A DNA stretch of 55,321 bases. It comes from Flavobacterium collinsii (lineage in GTDB: Bacteria > Bacteroidota > Bacteroidia > Flavobacteriales > Flavobacteriaceae). How positions within the stretch are numbered: the stretch's first letter is position 1; each line of letters begins with the position of its first letter. The position numbers and the translations under genes were made by a program. The DNA lies in NCBI RefSeq assembly GCF_902804485.1, contig NZ_CADCST010000068.1:1-55321 (forward strand), written 5' to 3'. Positions 8,680 to 18,178 of the stretch are shown here, piece after piece. The notes beneath the pieces are model-generated. The model was not told where the DNA came from. It ran no database searches and saw only the letters and a program-made list of their open reading frames with translations.

Positions 8680-8861
8680 ATGGAAAATATTTTTTAGGAC
8701 TCCAAACTTTTGAACCTGATTCTAATTATATCCAAAGCTTTTTATCATTATATTGCAATAACATCGAATCTGTGGAGAAGCAAGTTTGTGATTATTCTAT
8801 TTTAAAAGAAAAATAGATGTTGTAATGTAGTAAACAAGTCTGTTAATATAAAATTGTTAGG

Positions 8862-9761
8862 ATGAGTAACGTAAAAAATCTTAAGGCGGTAGCCTATGGA
8901 GAAGTGCTTTGGGATGTTTTTGCTACCGAAAAAAAAATTGGAGGTGCACCACTCAACGTCGCCTTGCGTATGCAATCGTTAGGTTGTGAAGTAGCAATGA
9001 TTAGCTGTGTAGGTAATGATGAAGACGGTTCTGTCCTCATCAATCAGGTTAAAAAACTAGGACTTGAAACGGAGGCGATTAGTAAGTCAGAAGATTTTCC
9101 GACCGGTTTGGTTGAAGTAAGTTTAAACGATAAAGGCTCGGCGAGTTATATTATTCATTATCCGGCGGCTTGGGACAAAATTATGCTGACTGATTTTGCG
9201 AGAAATCGGGTACTCAATGCAGATGTTCTGATTTTTGGAAGCCTGGTTTGTCGGGATGCTGTATCAAGGAAGTCCCTCGGAGAATTATTACAGACAAATG
9301 TTTATAAAGTTTTTGATGTCAATCTAAGAAAACCTCATTACTCGTATGAGATTTTAGAGCGTTTGATGCATTCGGCCAGTTTTATCAAATTCAATGATGA
9401 AGAATTATTAGAAATTGCTCCGGCACTGCATTCGACTTTCACCACACTGGAAGAGAATATTCATTTTATTGCCGGGAAGACCACTACCAATGCTATTTGC
9501 GTCACCAGAGGACAACATGGTGCATTATTACTTTGGGAAAACCAATTGTATGAGAATAACGGATATGCTGTAAAAGTTGTAGATACGGTAGGAGCGGGTG
9601 ATTCTTTTTTAGCGGCTTTAATTATGGCATTGCTTACCGGGAAAGCACCTCAATATGCAATTGATTTTGCATGTGCCACAGGAGCCTTAGTTGCCGCTTC
9701 ACCGGGAGCGAATCCTGAGATTCCACTTTCAAAAATCGAAAGCCTGCTTATTGGCAGATGA
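8862..9761 (+). CDS. PfkB-family carbohydrate kinase (fructokinase-like)
   Basis: A 299-residue cytoplasmic sugar kinase of the ribokinase fold. The N-terminal GEVLWD and KKIGGAPLN segments are typical of bacterial fructokinases, and the ATP-binding signature DTVGAGDSF (241-249, catalytic base Asp247) is intact. It would phosphorylate a free sugar, most likely fructose, using ATP. A KDG kinase role was considered because of nearby uronate genes, but the N-terminal motif favours fructokinase and the gene stands alone. Confidence 0.75.
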   Translation: MSNVKNLKAVAYGEVLWDVFATEKKIGGAPLNVALRMQSLGCEVAMISCVGNDEDGSVLINQVKKLGLETEAISKSEDFPTGLVEVSLNDKGSASYIIHYPAAWDKIMLTDFARNRVLNADVLIFGSLVCRDAVSRKSLGELLQTNVYKVFDVNLRKPHYSYEILERLMHSASFIKFNDEELLEIAPALHSTFTTLEENIHFIAGKTTTNAICVTRGQHGALLLWENQLYENNGYAVKVVDTVGAGDSFLAALIMALLTGKAPQYAIDFACATGALVAASPGANPEIPLSKIESLLIGR

Positions 9762-9839
9762 CATAAAAAAAACTGAAAGAAGAATTTTGTCGTTACAAAG
9801 AAAAATTCGGAGAGATCTGGATTATAAAAAGTTTAGAAC

Positions 9840-9867
9840 AAAAAAATGGGGTTGAAAGACCCCATTT
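9840..9867 (-). terminator. Terminator of the YegP-like gene
   Basis: 9-bp stem AAATGGGGT (9844-9852) / ACCCCATTT (9859-9867). On the minus strand it is followed by a T-run, so it suits the minus-strand gene ending at 9889 better than the convergent kinase gene. Confidence 0.75.
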
Positions 9868-9888
9868 AGTTACTATTTTGTATCGTAT

Positions 9889-10221
9889 TTATGCTGTTTG
9901 ATCATCTGTAGCAGCTTCAGGTGCATTTGTTTTTACCGATGCAATTCCGTTATCTCTGGCGGCAGTACTTTCATACATTTCGCTTGATCCAATAATCTGA
10001 CCGTTAGTGGCTTTTAAGTTGAAATAAGGTTTTCCGCTTTTGGATTCCAGTTTGTCAAATTTCCCGTCGTTTTGCGAATTTGTTTTGACAGATTCAATTC
10101 CGTTTAAGCAGGCCGCTTTCGTAGTATAACCTTCACTTGTTAGAATAGTTTGCCCATTACCAGCTTTTAAATTAAATTGAAATTCACCATTGGCCCTTTT
10201 AGTAATTACAAATTTTCCCAT
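9889..10221 (-). CDS. YegP/DUF1508 family protein, two repeats
   Basis: A 110-residue protein made of two tandem DUF1508 units (about residues 2-48 and 53-100). Each has the pattern F-x-F-N-L-K-A-x-N-G-Q-x-I followed by a-x-x-x-G-I-x-S-V-K-T-N. The family is small, cytosolic and of uncertain role; known members pack as a symmetric beta-rich fold. The tail is Ala/Thr/Asp-rich. No operon partner. Confidence 0.85.
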   Translation of the reverse strand: MGKFVITKRANGEFQFNLKAGNGQTILTSEGYTTKAACLNGIESVKTNSQNDGKFDKLESKSGKPYFNLKATNGQIIGSSEMYESTAARDNGIASVKTNAPEAATDDQTA

Positions 10222-10388
10222 CTATTTTTTGATTAAGTTAAAAATTAAATTCTTTGATATTCATAAAATTACAAAACTTCATCGTATAAAGTATAACCGG
10301 ATGAAAAAATAAATGAAATACTTAATTGAATACAAATAAGTTAATTATGACTGGCTTTTCGCTTAAACTTGACAACCCAATCGTAAAA

Positions 10389-11789
10389 TTATTTTTTATT
10401 AAAAGCTTTTAAAATATACTTTTGGATCAATTCGTCACTTGAGGATTGTGAGTTGTAATTTCCTCCTGTAATAACGGTAATCATGTTTTGCTGTTCCCAG
10501 ATATAGATTTTCTGACCACCGTTTCCCTGTGCTGCTGCTCCGTAATATTTGATGCCATCGACCTCCAGATATTTAAGCCACCATAAATAACCATAATTAA
10601 CACCCTGAATCTCGGTGTGTTTAGTTAAAGATTCCTTGATCCATTCTTTAGAGATTAGCTGTTTACTATTCCAAACTCCTTTGTTGAGGTACAACAAACC
10701 TAATTTAGCCATATCTCTGGAGTTTAAATAAACCTGACAGAAAGTTTCGGCACTTGAAGCATCAGGTTTAAAATTCCATTTAAAGTTTTTAATGCCGAGT
10801 TCTTTAAAAAGCGTTTCTTTTGCAAAATCGGCCAAAGGCATTTTGGATGCTTTTTCGATTATTTTACCAAGTGTAATGGGGTTTCCGGAGCAGTACATTC
10901 CTTTGCCTCCGGGTACATCAATCATGGGCAAATCAAGTGTAAACTGAACCCAGTCATCAGAAGAGTTCATGCTTGTTTCATCCCCCGCAGACTTCGGATT
11001 GCTTACATCACAATCGAGTCCGCTTTGGTTGGTAAGCAGGTTTTCAATTGTAATTTGTCTTTTGTCTTCGTTGAGGTTTTTAAAAGTGTAATCAGGGAAA
11101 TAGGAGAGTACCGTTTCTTTTTTACTTTTAATGTATCCTTTATCAATTGCGATTCCGGTAAGTGCCGAAACAAAACTTTTGGTTGCCGAGCGCATTTCGT
11201 GCAATTTGGTTTTGTTGTACTCATAAAAATATTCTTCAAAAACTAATTTCCCATCTTTAATAATCAGGATACTGTGAACGTTTGGGTACGAACCGTTGAC
11301 AATTTTTCGCATCATTTCGCCCAATAATGCTTTGTCCAGCCCTGTATTGTCAATGCTTCCGGTAATGAGACCGTCATTCTCTTTTTTGGGTTGTTGGTAC
11401 AGGTATACATAATCTTTGGGTACATTGAGTCTGGGGTACCACATTTCTTTGGGGAAAATGACTTTTTTATTGATTAGTTTGAACGTCTTTCCATCAGTCG
11501 TATAGCCGTTGAGAATAGAAGTTTTATCGCGTACAAAAGTTACTTTTTCATTAGAACTGTTTAGAAAAGTATCTTTCTCTGAAGGCGTCAGTGCATATTT
11601 GCTTTCGTTGATGATTGCATACAAAATCGTATCTTTTGGTGAAGCTGCGATTTGCAGTGTGGTATTGTTTTGGTACTCATAAAGGCCTTCGTATTCTTTT
11701 AGCTGTTCATAGGTAATTTTGAACTTTTGTTGGGAATGTCCGACACAAATTGCCCCTAAAAAAAACAAGAATAAATAGGTGTTTTTCAT
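10389..11789 (-). CDS. Serine hydrolase, beta-lactamase class C family, secreted
   Basis: A 466-residue exported protein. After a signal peptide (cleavage near GHSQ|Q), a region of about 120 residues unrelated to the hydrolase precedes a class C beta-lactamase/serine hydrolase domain. The nucleophile motif SATK (Ser201, Lys204), the second motif at Tyr299 (YCSGN) and a late GNGGQ segment in place of K-T-G are visible. Such proteins are usually esterases or peptidases rather than antibiotic-degrading enzymes; the substrate is unknown. Confidence 0.8.
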   Translation of the reverse strand: MKNTYLFLFFLGAICVGHSQQKFKITYEQLKEYEGLYEYQNNTTLQIAASPKDTILYAIINESKYALTPSEKDTFLNSSNEKVTFVRDKTSILNGYTTDGKTFKLINKKVIFPKEMWYPRLNVPKDYVYLYQQPKKENDGLITGSIDNTGLDKALLGEMMRKIVNGSYPNVHSILIIKDGKLVFEEYFYEYNKTKLHEMRSATKSFVSALTGIAIDKGYIKSKKETVLSYFPDYTFKNLNEDKRQITIENLLTNQSGLDCDVSNPKSAGDETSMNSSDDWVQFTLDLPMIDVPGGKGMYCSGNPITLGKIIEKASKMPLADFAKETLFKELGIKNFKWNFKPDASSAETFCQVYLNSRDMAKLGLLYLNKGVWNSKQLISKEWIKESLTKHTEIQGVNYGYLWWLKYLEVDGIKYYGAAAQGNGGQKIYIWEQQNMITVITGGNYNSQSSSDELIQKYILKAFNKK

Positions 11790-11822
11790 CTTTTTTGGTT
11801 TTGAGGTTAATGTTAATGAGTG

Positions 11823-11864
11823 AAAAAAAAAGAGACACTAATTTAAAACTAGTGTCTCTTTTTG
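11823..11864 (-). terminator. Terminator of the DUF2911 gene
   Basis: 14-bp perfect stem AAAAAGAGACACTA (11827-11840) / TAGTGTCTCTTTTT (11850-11863), T-rich on both sides. It lies 24 bp beyond the stop of the minus-strand DUF2911 gene and separates it from the serine hydrolase. Confidence 0.88.
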
Positions 11865-11887
11865 TATATCGTTCTGTCGCTAAACAA

Positions 11888-12451
11888 TTACTTAATAGTT
11901 ATTGGAACTTCAACAGTTGTTTTGTCCCAGCCAATTACTAAATTCGCTACAGCGCCCTGAGCCGTAAAAGCAATCGATAAGGCTTCGATTGTATTGGATA
12001 CCGGTTTTACCGGAACGCTTACTCTTGCAATATCTTTACTCTCATCGTATGCGTAGGCACCCCACAAATCAATTTCTTTATTGATAATGATGGTCCATTT
12101 GTCTTTTTCAGGAATGGCAAACAAACTGTAAGTTCCGGCAGGAATATTTACTCCGCCAATAGTAACCGGTTTGTAAAACTTGATTTCGGTATTTTCGTTA
12201 GCACCTACACGCCAAACTTCCCCAAATTTAATTAAATCACCAAAAATAGCACGTCCTTTAGCAGAAGGTCTTGCGTAAATAACCTTAATCGCCGGAGCAG
12301 GATTATCGGTTTTTTTGAATTTTACGGCTTTATTCGGGAAATACGAAATGTCGACCGGACTTGCGTCTAACGGAGCAAATTTCACTACATCCTGTGCTTG
12401 AACTGTAAAGGCAGCAAATAAAGTAACTGCCATTAAACTTAATTTTTTCAT
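11888..12451 (-). CDS. DUF2911 family secreted protein
   Basis: A 187-residue protein with a signal peptide (cleavage after VQAQ) and a DUF2911 domain. Diagnostic stretches are Y-A-R-P-S-x-K-G-R-x-I-F-G, G-x-x-W-R-x-G-A-N-E-x-T and the PAGTYSLFAIP segment. The family is common and uncharacterised in Bacteroidota and is predicted to be a periplasmic beta-sandwich. It has its own terminator and no obvious partner. Confidence 0.85.
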   Translation of the reverse strand: MKKLSLMAVTLFAAFTVQAQDVVKFAPLDASPVDISYFPNKAVKFKKTDNPAPAIKVIYARPSAKGRAIFGDLIKFGEVWRVGANENTEIKFYKPVTIGGVNIPAGTYSLFAIPEKDKWTIIINKEIDLWGAYAYDESKDIARVSVPVKPVSNTIEALSIAFTAQGAVANLVIGWDKTTVEVPITIK

Positions 12452-12621
12452 AGAATTACAATTTTTAGAATAGCTACAAAGTAAGTTAATAATGAAGAAA
12501 AATCATATAATTAAAGTTTGTTTTTTGTTAATGAATTGCTAACGGTTCTTCTGTTTCATTTAGAATGACATAGAATGCAGCTGTTTTTTCTCCTAAATTA
12601 TCATTTTATAAGGAAATTTTT

Positions 12622-14436
12622 TTAATATTCTTTTTTCTTCTTTGCGTACCAATTCTGCATAATATAAAAGGCTTTCTTTTTATTTCCGTCATTGGAGATC
12701 AGTCCTTTTCGGTTGTATCCGTCCTGAATTCCGGGTAAAAGTCGTTTTGGCGATCTGAAATCGACCAGAATCCACGGACTTAAGCCGCTCAGATGTGGTA
12801 TGTTTTCGATCATTTTCAGATTTTGAATGTACAGGTATTCCTGGTATTCCTCTGTCCATCGTTCGTTTTTTTCACCGTGAAGGCCTTGTTTGGCATCACC
12901 TCCAAATTCAGAGACAATCACAGGTTTGTTGTATTTGGTTTTCCAGAAAATCTTTTCGGCATTTTCCAGTTTTCCGCCATACCAACCTAAGTACTGATTG
13001 AAAGAAATAAGATCCAGATACTGACCAATTTCGTCATTGATTGTTCCAAAACCGTCTGCTCCGGTTTGCGTCAGTAAAGCCGCGCTGATGAGTCGGGTAT
13101 TGTCTAAAGATTTGGTGTGATCCACCAGATTTTTGATGAATGTATTTCGGGCATCCGAAATAGGGGTTTCATTGGCCATCGACCAGATGATGATGCAGGC
13201 TCTGTTTTTGTCTCTCGTAATAGCCGCTGTCAATTGCTCTTCGGCATTTTTGTAGGTGTTTGTATTGGTGAATTCAACCGTCCAGTACACCGGAATTTCC
13301 TCCCAAACCATGAGCCCCATTTTATCGGCTGCTCTGATGATGTTTTCGTTATGCGGATAATGGGCGAGACGCACATAGTTGCAGCCCAGTTCTTTTGCCC
13401 AGTTTAAAAGACGCAAAGCATCTTCTTCGGTATGGGCACGACCACCTTTTTCATTTTCTTCATGAATCGAAATTCCGCGTAGAAAGATTGGTTTACCATT
13501 CAGGAGGATTTTGTCTCCCTGAGTTTCAATGCTTCTAAAACCAATGGTATCTTTTAATTGTTGTCCGTTATAATCGATTATCACTTCATATAACTTCGGA
13601 TTTTCGGGAGCCCAGTAGGAGATTTTCTTCGCTGGAATTTCAAAGTTTAGGATGCCGTCAGCGCCAATTTTTCCTTTGTAATGAATCTTTAATTCAGGAA
13701 TTGATAGGGTTATGTTATTTTGTGCCGAATTGAAGTTGTTGATTTTTACAAAACCGGAAATCAAAGCAGTATTGCCTTTTTTGAGTTGAATATGGTAATC
13801 TTCTACAAACGATTCATTCTCTTCGATTAACGTTACATCACGGGTAATTCCGCCATAATTCCACCAATCAGTATTGATCGTCGGAACATCTTCTTTGTGG
13901 CGTGTATTGTCGACTTTAACGACCAAATAGTTGTCTTTTGGTTTTACAATGGAAGTGATTTCATAATTAAATGGCGTAAAACCTCCTTCATGTCTTCCTA
14001 GTTTCTTCCCGTTTAAATAAACATCGGCTTTGTAATTAATAGCTCCAAAATATACAAAAAGACGCTTTTTGGCTTGTAAATCGTAATTGAAAGATTTTTT
14101 GAACCATACGTTTCCTTCATAGTATTTTAATTCCGGAACCTGAGAATTCCAGTCCCCCGGAATATTGATTTGAGCTGATTTATCGAAATCATATTCAACC
14201 AGTTCCTGTTTGTTTGCCGCATGATAATTATTAAAAAAGGCTGAATTTGAAGGTTTGGCCTGTTTGTCGTATTCGTCGTGATGAAAGCTGTAGTAGCCTG
14301 TTTCGTATGGATCGACAATATAATTCCAGACTCCGTTTAATGAAGTGGTATTTCGGTTAGGAACATTGGAGATCAGGTTTTGTGCTACTCCAAAAATGGA
14401 TGAGGCGAGTAGCACTAAAGTGATTAGCTTTTTCAT
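12622..14436 (-). CDS. GH2 beta-glucuronidase-like hydrolase
   Basis: A 604-residue secreted GH2 enzyme: signal peptide, jelly-roll sugar-binding domain, immunoglobulin-like domain and TIM barrel. The acid/base is Glu423 (SMANE) and the nucleophile Glu510 (VSEFGG). An N-x-K triad (Asn575, Lys577, in GYNRKG) sits where E. coli beta-glucuronidase carries the motif that recognises the substrate carboxylate, so beta-glucuronidase is preferred over beta-galactosidase. The length is close to canonical GusA. Last gene of the minus-strand PUL, 10 bp after the lyase-like gene. Confidence 0.82.
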   Translation of the reverse strand: MKKLITLVLLASSIFGVAQNLISNVPNRNTTSLNGVWNYIVDPYETGYYSFHHDEYDKQAKPSNSAFFNNYHAANKQELVEYDFDKSAQINIPGDWNSQVPELKYYEGNVWFKKSFNYDLQAKKRLFVYFGAINYKADVYLNGKKLGRHEGGFTPFNYEITSIVKPKDNYLVVKVDNTRHKEDVPTINTDWWNYGGITRDVTLIEENESFVEDYHIQLKKGNTALISGFVKINNFNSAQNNITLSIPELKIHYKGKIGADGILNFEIPAKKISYWAPENPKLYEVIIDYNGQQLKDTIGFRSIETQGDKILLNGKPIFLRGISIHEENEKGGRAHTEEDALRLLNWAKELGCNYVRLAHYPHNENIIRAADKMGLMVWEEIPVYWTVEFTNTNTYKNAEEQLTAAITRDKNRACIIIWSMANETPISDARNTFIKNLVDHTKSLDNTRLISAALLTQTGADGFGTINDEIGQYLDLISFNQYLGWYGGKLENAEKIFWKTKYNKPVIVSEFGGDAKQGLHGEKNERWTEEYQEYLYIQNLKMIENIPHLSGLSPWILVDFRSPKRLLPGIQDGYNRKGLISNDGNKKKAFYIMQNWYAKKKKEY

Positions 14437-14446
14437 TGATACAATT

Positions 14447-15574
14447 TTATTTCTTAATCATTTTTACACCTTTTGAAAAGGTGTTTTCTTTTTTGAATTT
14501 TATAAGGTAAAGCCCTGATGGTAGAGACGACACATTAATGTTTTCGGGAATTGTGTCGTAAGAAGCGACCTGTTTACCGCTATTGTCATAAATCCTTATT
14601 CCGCTATATTGATTTACAATAGCTTCTGAGAGTTCGAGTCTGTCACCTACCGGATTGGGGAATTGGATATCCATTTTTACTTTTGAATGTACTTCGGCTG
14701 ATAAAGTCGTCAATTCCTCAATACTGAAATCGGAGAAAAGGAGAGTTTCGTCTCTCATGTTGGCAATATCAGTGAGGCTGCGGTAAATTCCCCATTTGGG
14801 TCTGATAAAAGAGTTGGCTGTATAAACAGTTCCGTTGGCAGCTGTATAAGCAGGCCGGATCGTTTGCACATTTGAATTGCTGTAGTCAACCAACACAGTT
14901 CCGTCGCTGACTTTTTTGATGACCATTGCATAAGTTCCATTGATACCAATTTTGATCGTTTCGGTAGCTTCGACCCATACACCTTCAAATAAAGATAAGG
15001 CAGGTAAAGCGTATTTAGTGGTTGCCGTTGCAGCATTTTCGTCATAAAGCAATTCTAAACGCGTTGCTCCGGTTGAAAGTTTTCTGAGGGTTATTGTAAA
15101 AAGCGGATCGTCGTCGTCGCCATCTACAGCTTTAACCTGGTGAATGTGTGTAAAACTGGTGGTTGGTTTAAATCCAACAGGAATTTTAAAGCGCCATTTG
15201 TATCGTACGGTTTCACCGATTATTCCTTTTAGATTATCAGGTGAGGGGTTGTACGATTTAATTTCTACACGCTGTCTGTCTGTTTTTCCGGCCACGGGTT
15301 CATTGTCCGGAGGAGTGTTACTCACATGTGCGTGAAATACAAAAACATTTTTATTCAGTTCAGGATCAAAAACTTCGGTAATATGAGGTCCAAAACCGGG
15401 ATGTATGGCGTCCGGTGCCTCGATGGCACCATTTGCTGTACCAGGAGCCAGTGCATTTGTTATGAGTTCATAAGTTCCAACACCACCCGGACCGTCAGCA
15501 TTTAAAGTAACTTGTGTATGGCCCGCAAAACTGATTAGTACTAAGGCAATTTTGTAAAATATTGTATTTTTCAT
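14447..15574 (-). CDS. Secreted polysaccharide-lyase-like jelly-roll protein with T9SS sorting domain
   Basis: A 375-residue protein with a signal peptide (ending near GHTQ), a beta-jelly-roll domain (about residues 20-300) and a C-terminal type IX secretion (type A) sorting domain (about 305-375: NPVGD, IRIYDNSGK, LPSGLYLIKF). The core has D-R-Q-R-V-E-I-K, F-T-H-I-H-Q-V-K (His143, His145) and an RPKWGIYRSL strand. This resembles the heparin-lyase/glucuronan-lyase fold group (PF14099; PL13, PL20), but I cannot assign a CAZy family with confidence. The start at 15574 opens onto the signal peptide; an in-frame ATG seven codons upstream is also possible. Export to the surface fits a first-cut enzyme of the PUL. 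Confidence 0.62.
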   Translation of the reverse strand: MKNTIFYKIALVLISFAGHTQVTLNADGPGGVGTYELITNALAPGTANGAIEAPDAIHPGFGPHITEVFDPELNKNVFVFHAHVSNTPPDNEPVAGKTDRQRVEIKSYNPSPDNLKGIIGETVRYKWRFKIPVGFKPTTSFTHIHQVKAVDGDDDDPLFTITLRKLSTGATRLELLYDENAATATTKYALPALSLFEGVWVEATETIKIGINGTYAMVIKKVSDGTVLVDYSNSNVQTIRPAYTAANGTVYTANSFIRPKWGIYRSLTDIANMRDETLLFSDFSIEELTTLSAEVHSKVKMDIQFPNPVGDRLELSEAIVNQYSGIRIYDNSGKQVASYDTIPENINVSSLPSGLYLIKFKKENTFSKGVKMIKK

Positions 15575-15757
15575 AATTGGTTTTTTAGTTTGCAATTTTG
15601 TTCTAATTCAAAGTAAATGCGTATTTCAGAGTCTTTAAATTTACTCTTTAAAAATCTATGGAAATCTGTGTGAAATAAAAATCACTTTAATCTATGTAAT
15701 CAGTGGCAAAAAAAACTTTGCATCTTCGCGTCTTTGCGAGATTTTCCTAATTTTAAA

Positions 15758-18175
15758 TTAATTGGCAATCTTCAAATATTCTCCTTTAAAACTCTGGTTC
15801 AATGCAGTCATTTCAATCGGAATCCCGGAACCGTCCGGAACCACTTCAATAGATGCTTTTCCATTGGCCATTTTTATAGACTCGCTTCCGGTGGGAGTTC
15901 CCTGATTTTTCATGGTTTTTCCACCTTTCAGGCATTGAAAATAAACGCTTTCTTCGTAATCCAGACAGCGTAAGTTGTTATGATCGATTGCAATTGCCGT
16001 CACGAGATAATTGCCGTTTTTTAATTTTTCGCTGGACAATTGCAGTGCCGTAGCCGTATCATTTTTATTGAAACGGTAGTTCACTTTTAAAGTATCTGTG
16101 ACTCTTTTTCCATCTTTTGTTTCTCCAACCGCGATCAGAATGTTTTCTCCTTTTAAAAAGTTTACATCCCAAGTCAAGCCATTTGCAGGATACAGCGACA
16201 GATTTCTTTTCTTTTCACCCAGTGATTTTTGCTGATGAAATAAAGTTACTTTTTCACAGTTGCTAAAAACACTAATTGTGCGAGGGGTATTTTCAGGACC
16301 CTGACGCTCGGTCCAGGTATGCGATTCGATGTACGCAAAAGGTTCCTTACTCCAGTAGCTTTTAAAAACATAGTAGGCATCTTTTGGGTTTCCGTTTCGG
16401 TCTGTCAGTCCTTTTTGATTCATGTACGGAATATCATCTTCGGGGCGTAAAGGCGTTGCAAAATCCTTGAATGCCCACTGAATATTGCCCACAAACGATG
16501 GGTCATTCTCGGATATATGCAGATGCCAGTCAAATAAATCAACGATATAATTTTCGCTCCAGTCACCAATTTGAGCAATATTAGCTACTTTGGTTTGCAC
16601 TATGGCTTCTTCCCAGCCCTCGGCTTTTATGATGTTTTCACCTGTGACCGGATTCTCGCTGTGACGGCCCACATGACTGTCACCGCCATATTCGGCATGA
16701 ATGAAGTGTTTGTATTCTTTTTTGTAAACATCGATTGCTTTTTGATAACTTTTGTAGCTCCCGGAATACCAGCCCGACCAGATCGAAGGGGAGAAGACAT
16801 CGACAATTTGAGAACCTTCATAGTATTTTCGAATCGCTGTTTTTCGGGTAGGATCCATTTTATGGGAGATGTCGTTTAATTCTTTCAGGAATACATTTGT
16901 TCGGCCTGCATTATCTCCATCAGGAAAATCCGGCAGCCAGTTCATTTCATTCCCCAAGGACCAAATAATGATACTCGGATGATTGTAGTTTTGATTGATG
17001 ATTTCTGCCAGCATATTTTTAGTGTTGGTTTGCCAGAGTTCGCCACCAATTCCACCGCGACACCAAGGCAGTTCATCCCAAACCAAAAGACCAAGTTCAT
17101 CACAGGCCCTATAAACTTCTGGGTCTTGCGGGTAATGGGCAAGACGAACAAAATTGGCTCCCATTTTTTTGATGGATTCCATATCGGCACGATGCTGTGC
17201 ATTGCTCATGGCAGCTCCCACGCCGGCTTCTTCTTCATGGCGGTGCGTACCCCGAAGGAGCAGTCGTTTTCCATTGAGATAAAATGGTCCGTGATCTTTA
17301 AATTCAAACCATCTGAAACCTGTTTTTTCATTTACACTGTCTCTGATTTGATTTTTCTCTGCTAAAATTGCTATAACTGAATATAGCTTTGGGGTATCAA
17401 TATCCCAAAGCTCTGGGTTTTTAATATTGTCGAATGTTATTGTTGAAATATTGGCTGTAATCGGAATGGTTTTACCAGCTACTTTTTTTCCTTTCGGATT
17501 TTTAAGAATCACGGTTAAGGTTAGCTCTTTTGCAGTATCAGAATGGATGGTTTTAGCAACAATATTCAAGGATGCTTTTTTGGCAGAAACTTGAGGAGTG
17601 GTAATTTTCAGATCCTCAATATGATTTTTGTATTTCGATAATAACCAAACGTCACGTGTTATACCGCCATAAATAAAGAAATCGCTTTTTTGAGACGGGA
17701 TGATTTCGATATCATAACTATTGTCTACCCGAACAAGAATTTCGTTATTTCCCTCTTTGATAAAAGGTGTAATGTCAATTGTAAATCCAATGTAACCACC
17801 GATGTGTCCACCGGCTTCGGTATCGTTGATATATACTTTTGTAGTTACATTCGATCCTTCAAAATATAAATAATAACGTTGATTCGGGTCGATTTTAGCA
17901 AGATTCAGTTTCTTTTGATACCAGCTGGCATCACGTCGGTAGCCCGGGTTGAGATCGGTTGCATCTTCGGCGTTCCAGGTGTGTGGTAAGTTAAGTTTGC
18001 TCCAGTTGTCTGCTTTTTTAGCCTGATCAGGATTGGAGGTATTGTTTTCTAAGTACAGCCAGTTTTCGTTGAGGTTGGTTTTCGTCTGAGCAAGAGTATT
18101 ATTGTGACTAGACAAAAGAAAAGCAAGAAAAGCTATAATCGAAAATGATTGATAGTGATACAGTAGTTTTTTCAT
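15758..18175 (-). CDS. GH2 glycoside hydrolase, large form, glucuronidase-like
   Basis: An 805-residue exported GH2 enzyme: the three core domains (acid/base Glu410 in SLGNE; nucleophile Glu495 in HAEYGGD) followed by about 200 residues of beta-sandwich modules. Asn586 and Lys588 (YMNQKGL) form an N-x-K pattern like the glucuronidase motif, although this stretch also occurs in Bacteroidota GH2 enzymes of other specificity. The signal peptide ends near TLAQ. Only 3 bp separate it from the GH88 stop codon, so the two are surely co-transcribed. Beta-glucuronidase or beta-galactosidase are the main options. Confidence 0.75.
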   Translation of the reverse strand: MKKLLYHYQSFSIIAFLAFLLSSHNNTLAQTKTNLNENWLYLENNTSNPDQAKKADNWSKLNLPHTWNAEDATDLNPGYRRDASWYQKKLNLAKIDPNQRYYLYFEGSNVTTKVYINDTEAGGHIGGYIGFTIDITPFIKEGNNEILVRVDNSYDIEIIPSQKSDFFIYGGITRDVWLLSKYKNHIEDLKITTPQVSAKKASLNIVAKTIHSDTAKELTLTVILKNPKGKKVAGKTIPITANISTITFDNIKNPELWDIDTPKLYSVIAILAEKNQIRDSVNEKTGFRWFEFKDHGPFYLNGKRLLLRGTHRHEEEAGVGAAMSNAQHRADMESIKKMGANFVRLAHYPQDPEVYRACDELGLLVWDELPWCRGGIGGELWQTNTKNMLAEIINQNYNHPSIIIWSLGNEMNWLPDFPDGDNAGRTNVFLKELNDISHKMDPTRKTAIRKYYEGSQIVDVFSPSIWSGWYSGSYKSYQKAIDVYKKEYKHFIHAEYGGDSHVGRHSENPVTGENIIKAEGWEEAIVQTKVANIAQIGDWSENYIVDLFDWHLHISENDPSFVGNIQWAFKDFATPLRPEDDIPYMNQKGLTDRNGNPKDAYYVFKSYWSKEPFAYIESHTWTERQGPENTPRTISVFSNCEKVTLFHQQKSLGEKKRNLSLYPANGLTWDVNFLKGENILIAVGETKDGKRVTDTLKVNYRFNKNDTATALQLSSEKLKNGNYLVTAIAIDHNNLRCLDYEESVYFQCLKGGKTMKNQGTPTGSESIKMANGKASIEVVPDGSGIPIEMTALNQSFKGEYLKIAN

Positions 18176-18178
18176 GGC

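Noticed and set aside
8862..9761. PfkB kinase as KDG kinase completing the uronate path
   Set aside because: GEVLWD and KKIGGAPLN are fructokinase-like and the gene is 20 kb from uxuA with no shared regulation signals.
10389..11789. Serine hydrolase as an antibiotic-resistance beta-lactamase
   Set aside because: The long N-terminal extension and altered K-T-G-like motif point to the broad esterase/peptidase group; there is no resistance context.
12622..18175. GH2 enzymes as ordinary beta-galactosidases
   Set aside because: The N-x-K pattern and GH88 context favour glucuronidase activity, though for the larger enzyme galactosidase is not excluded.
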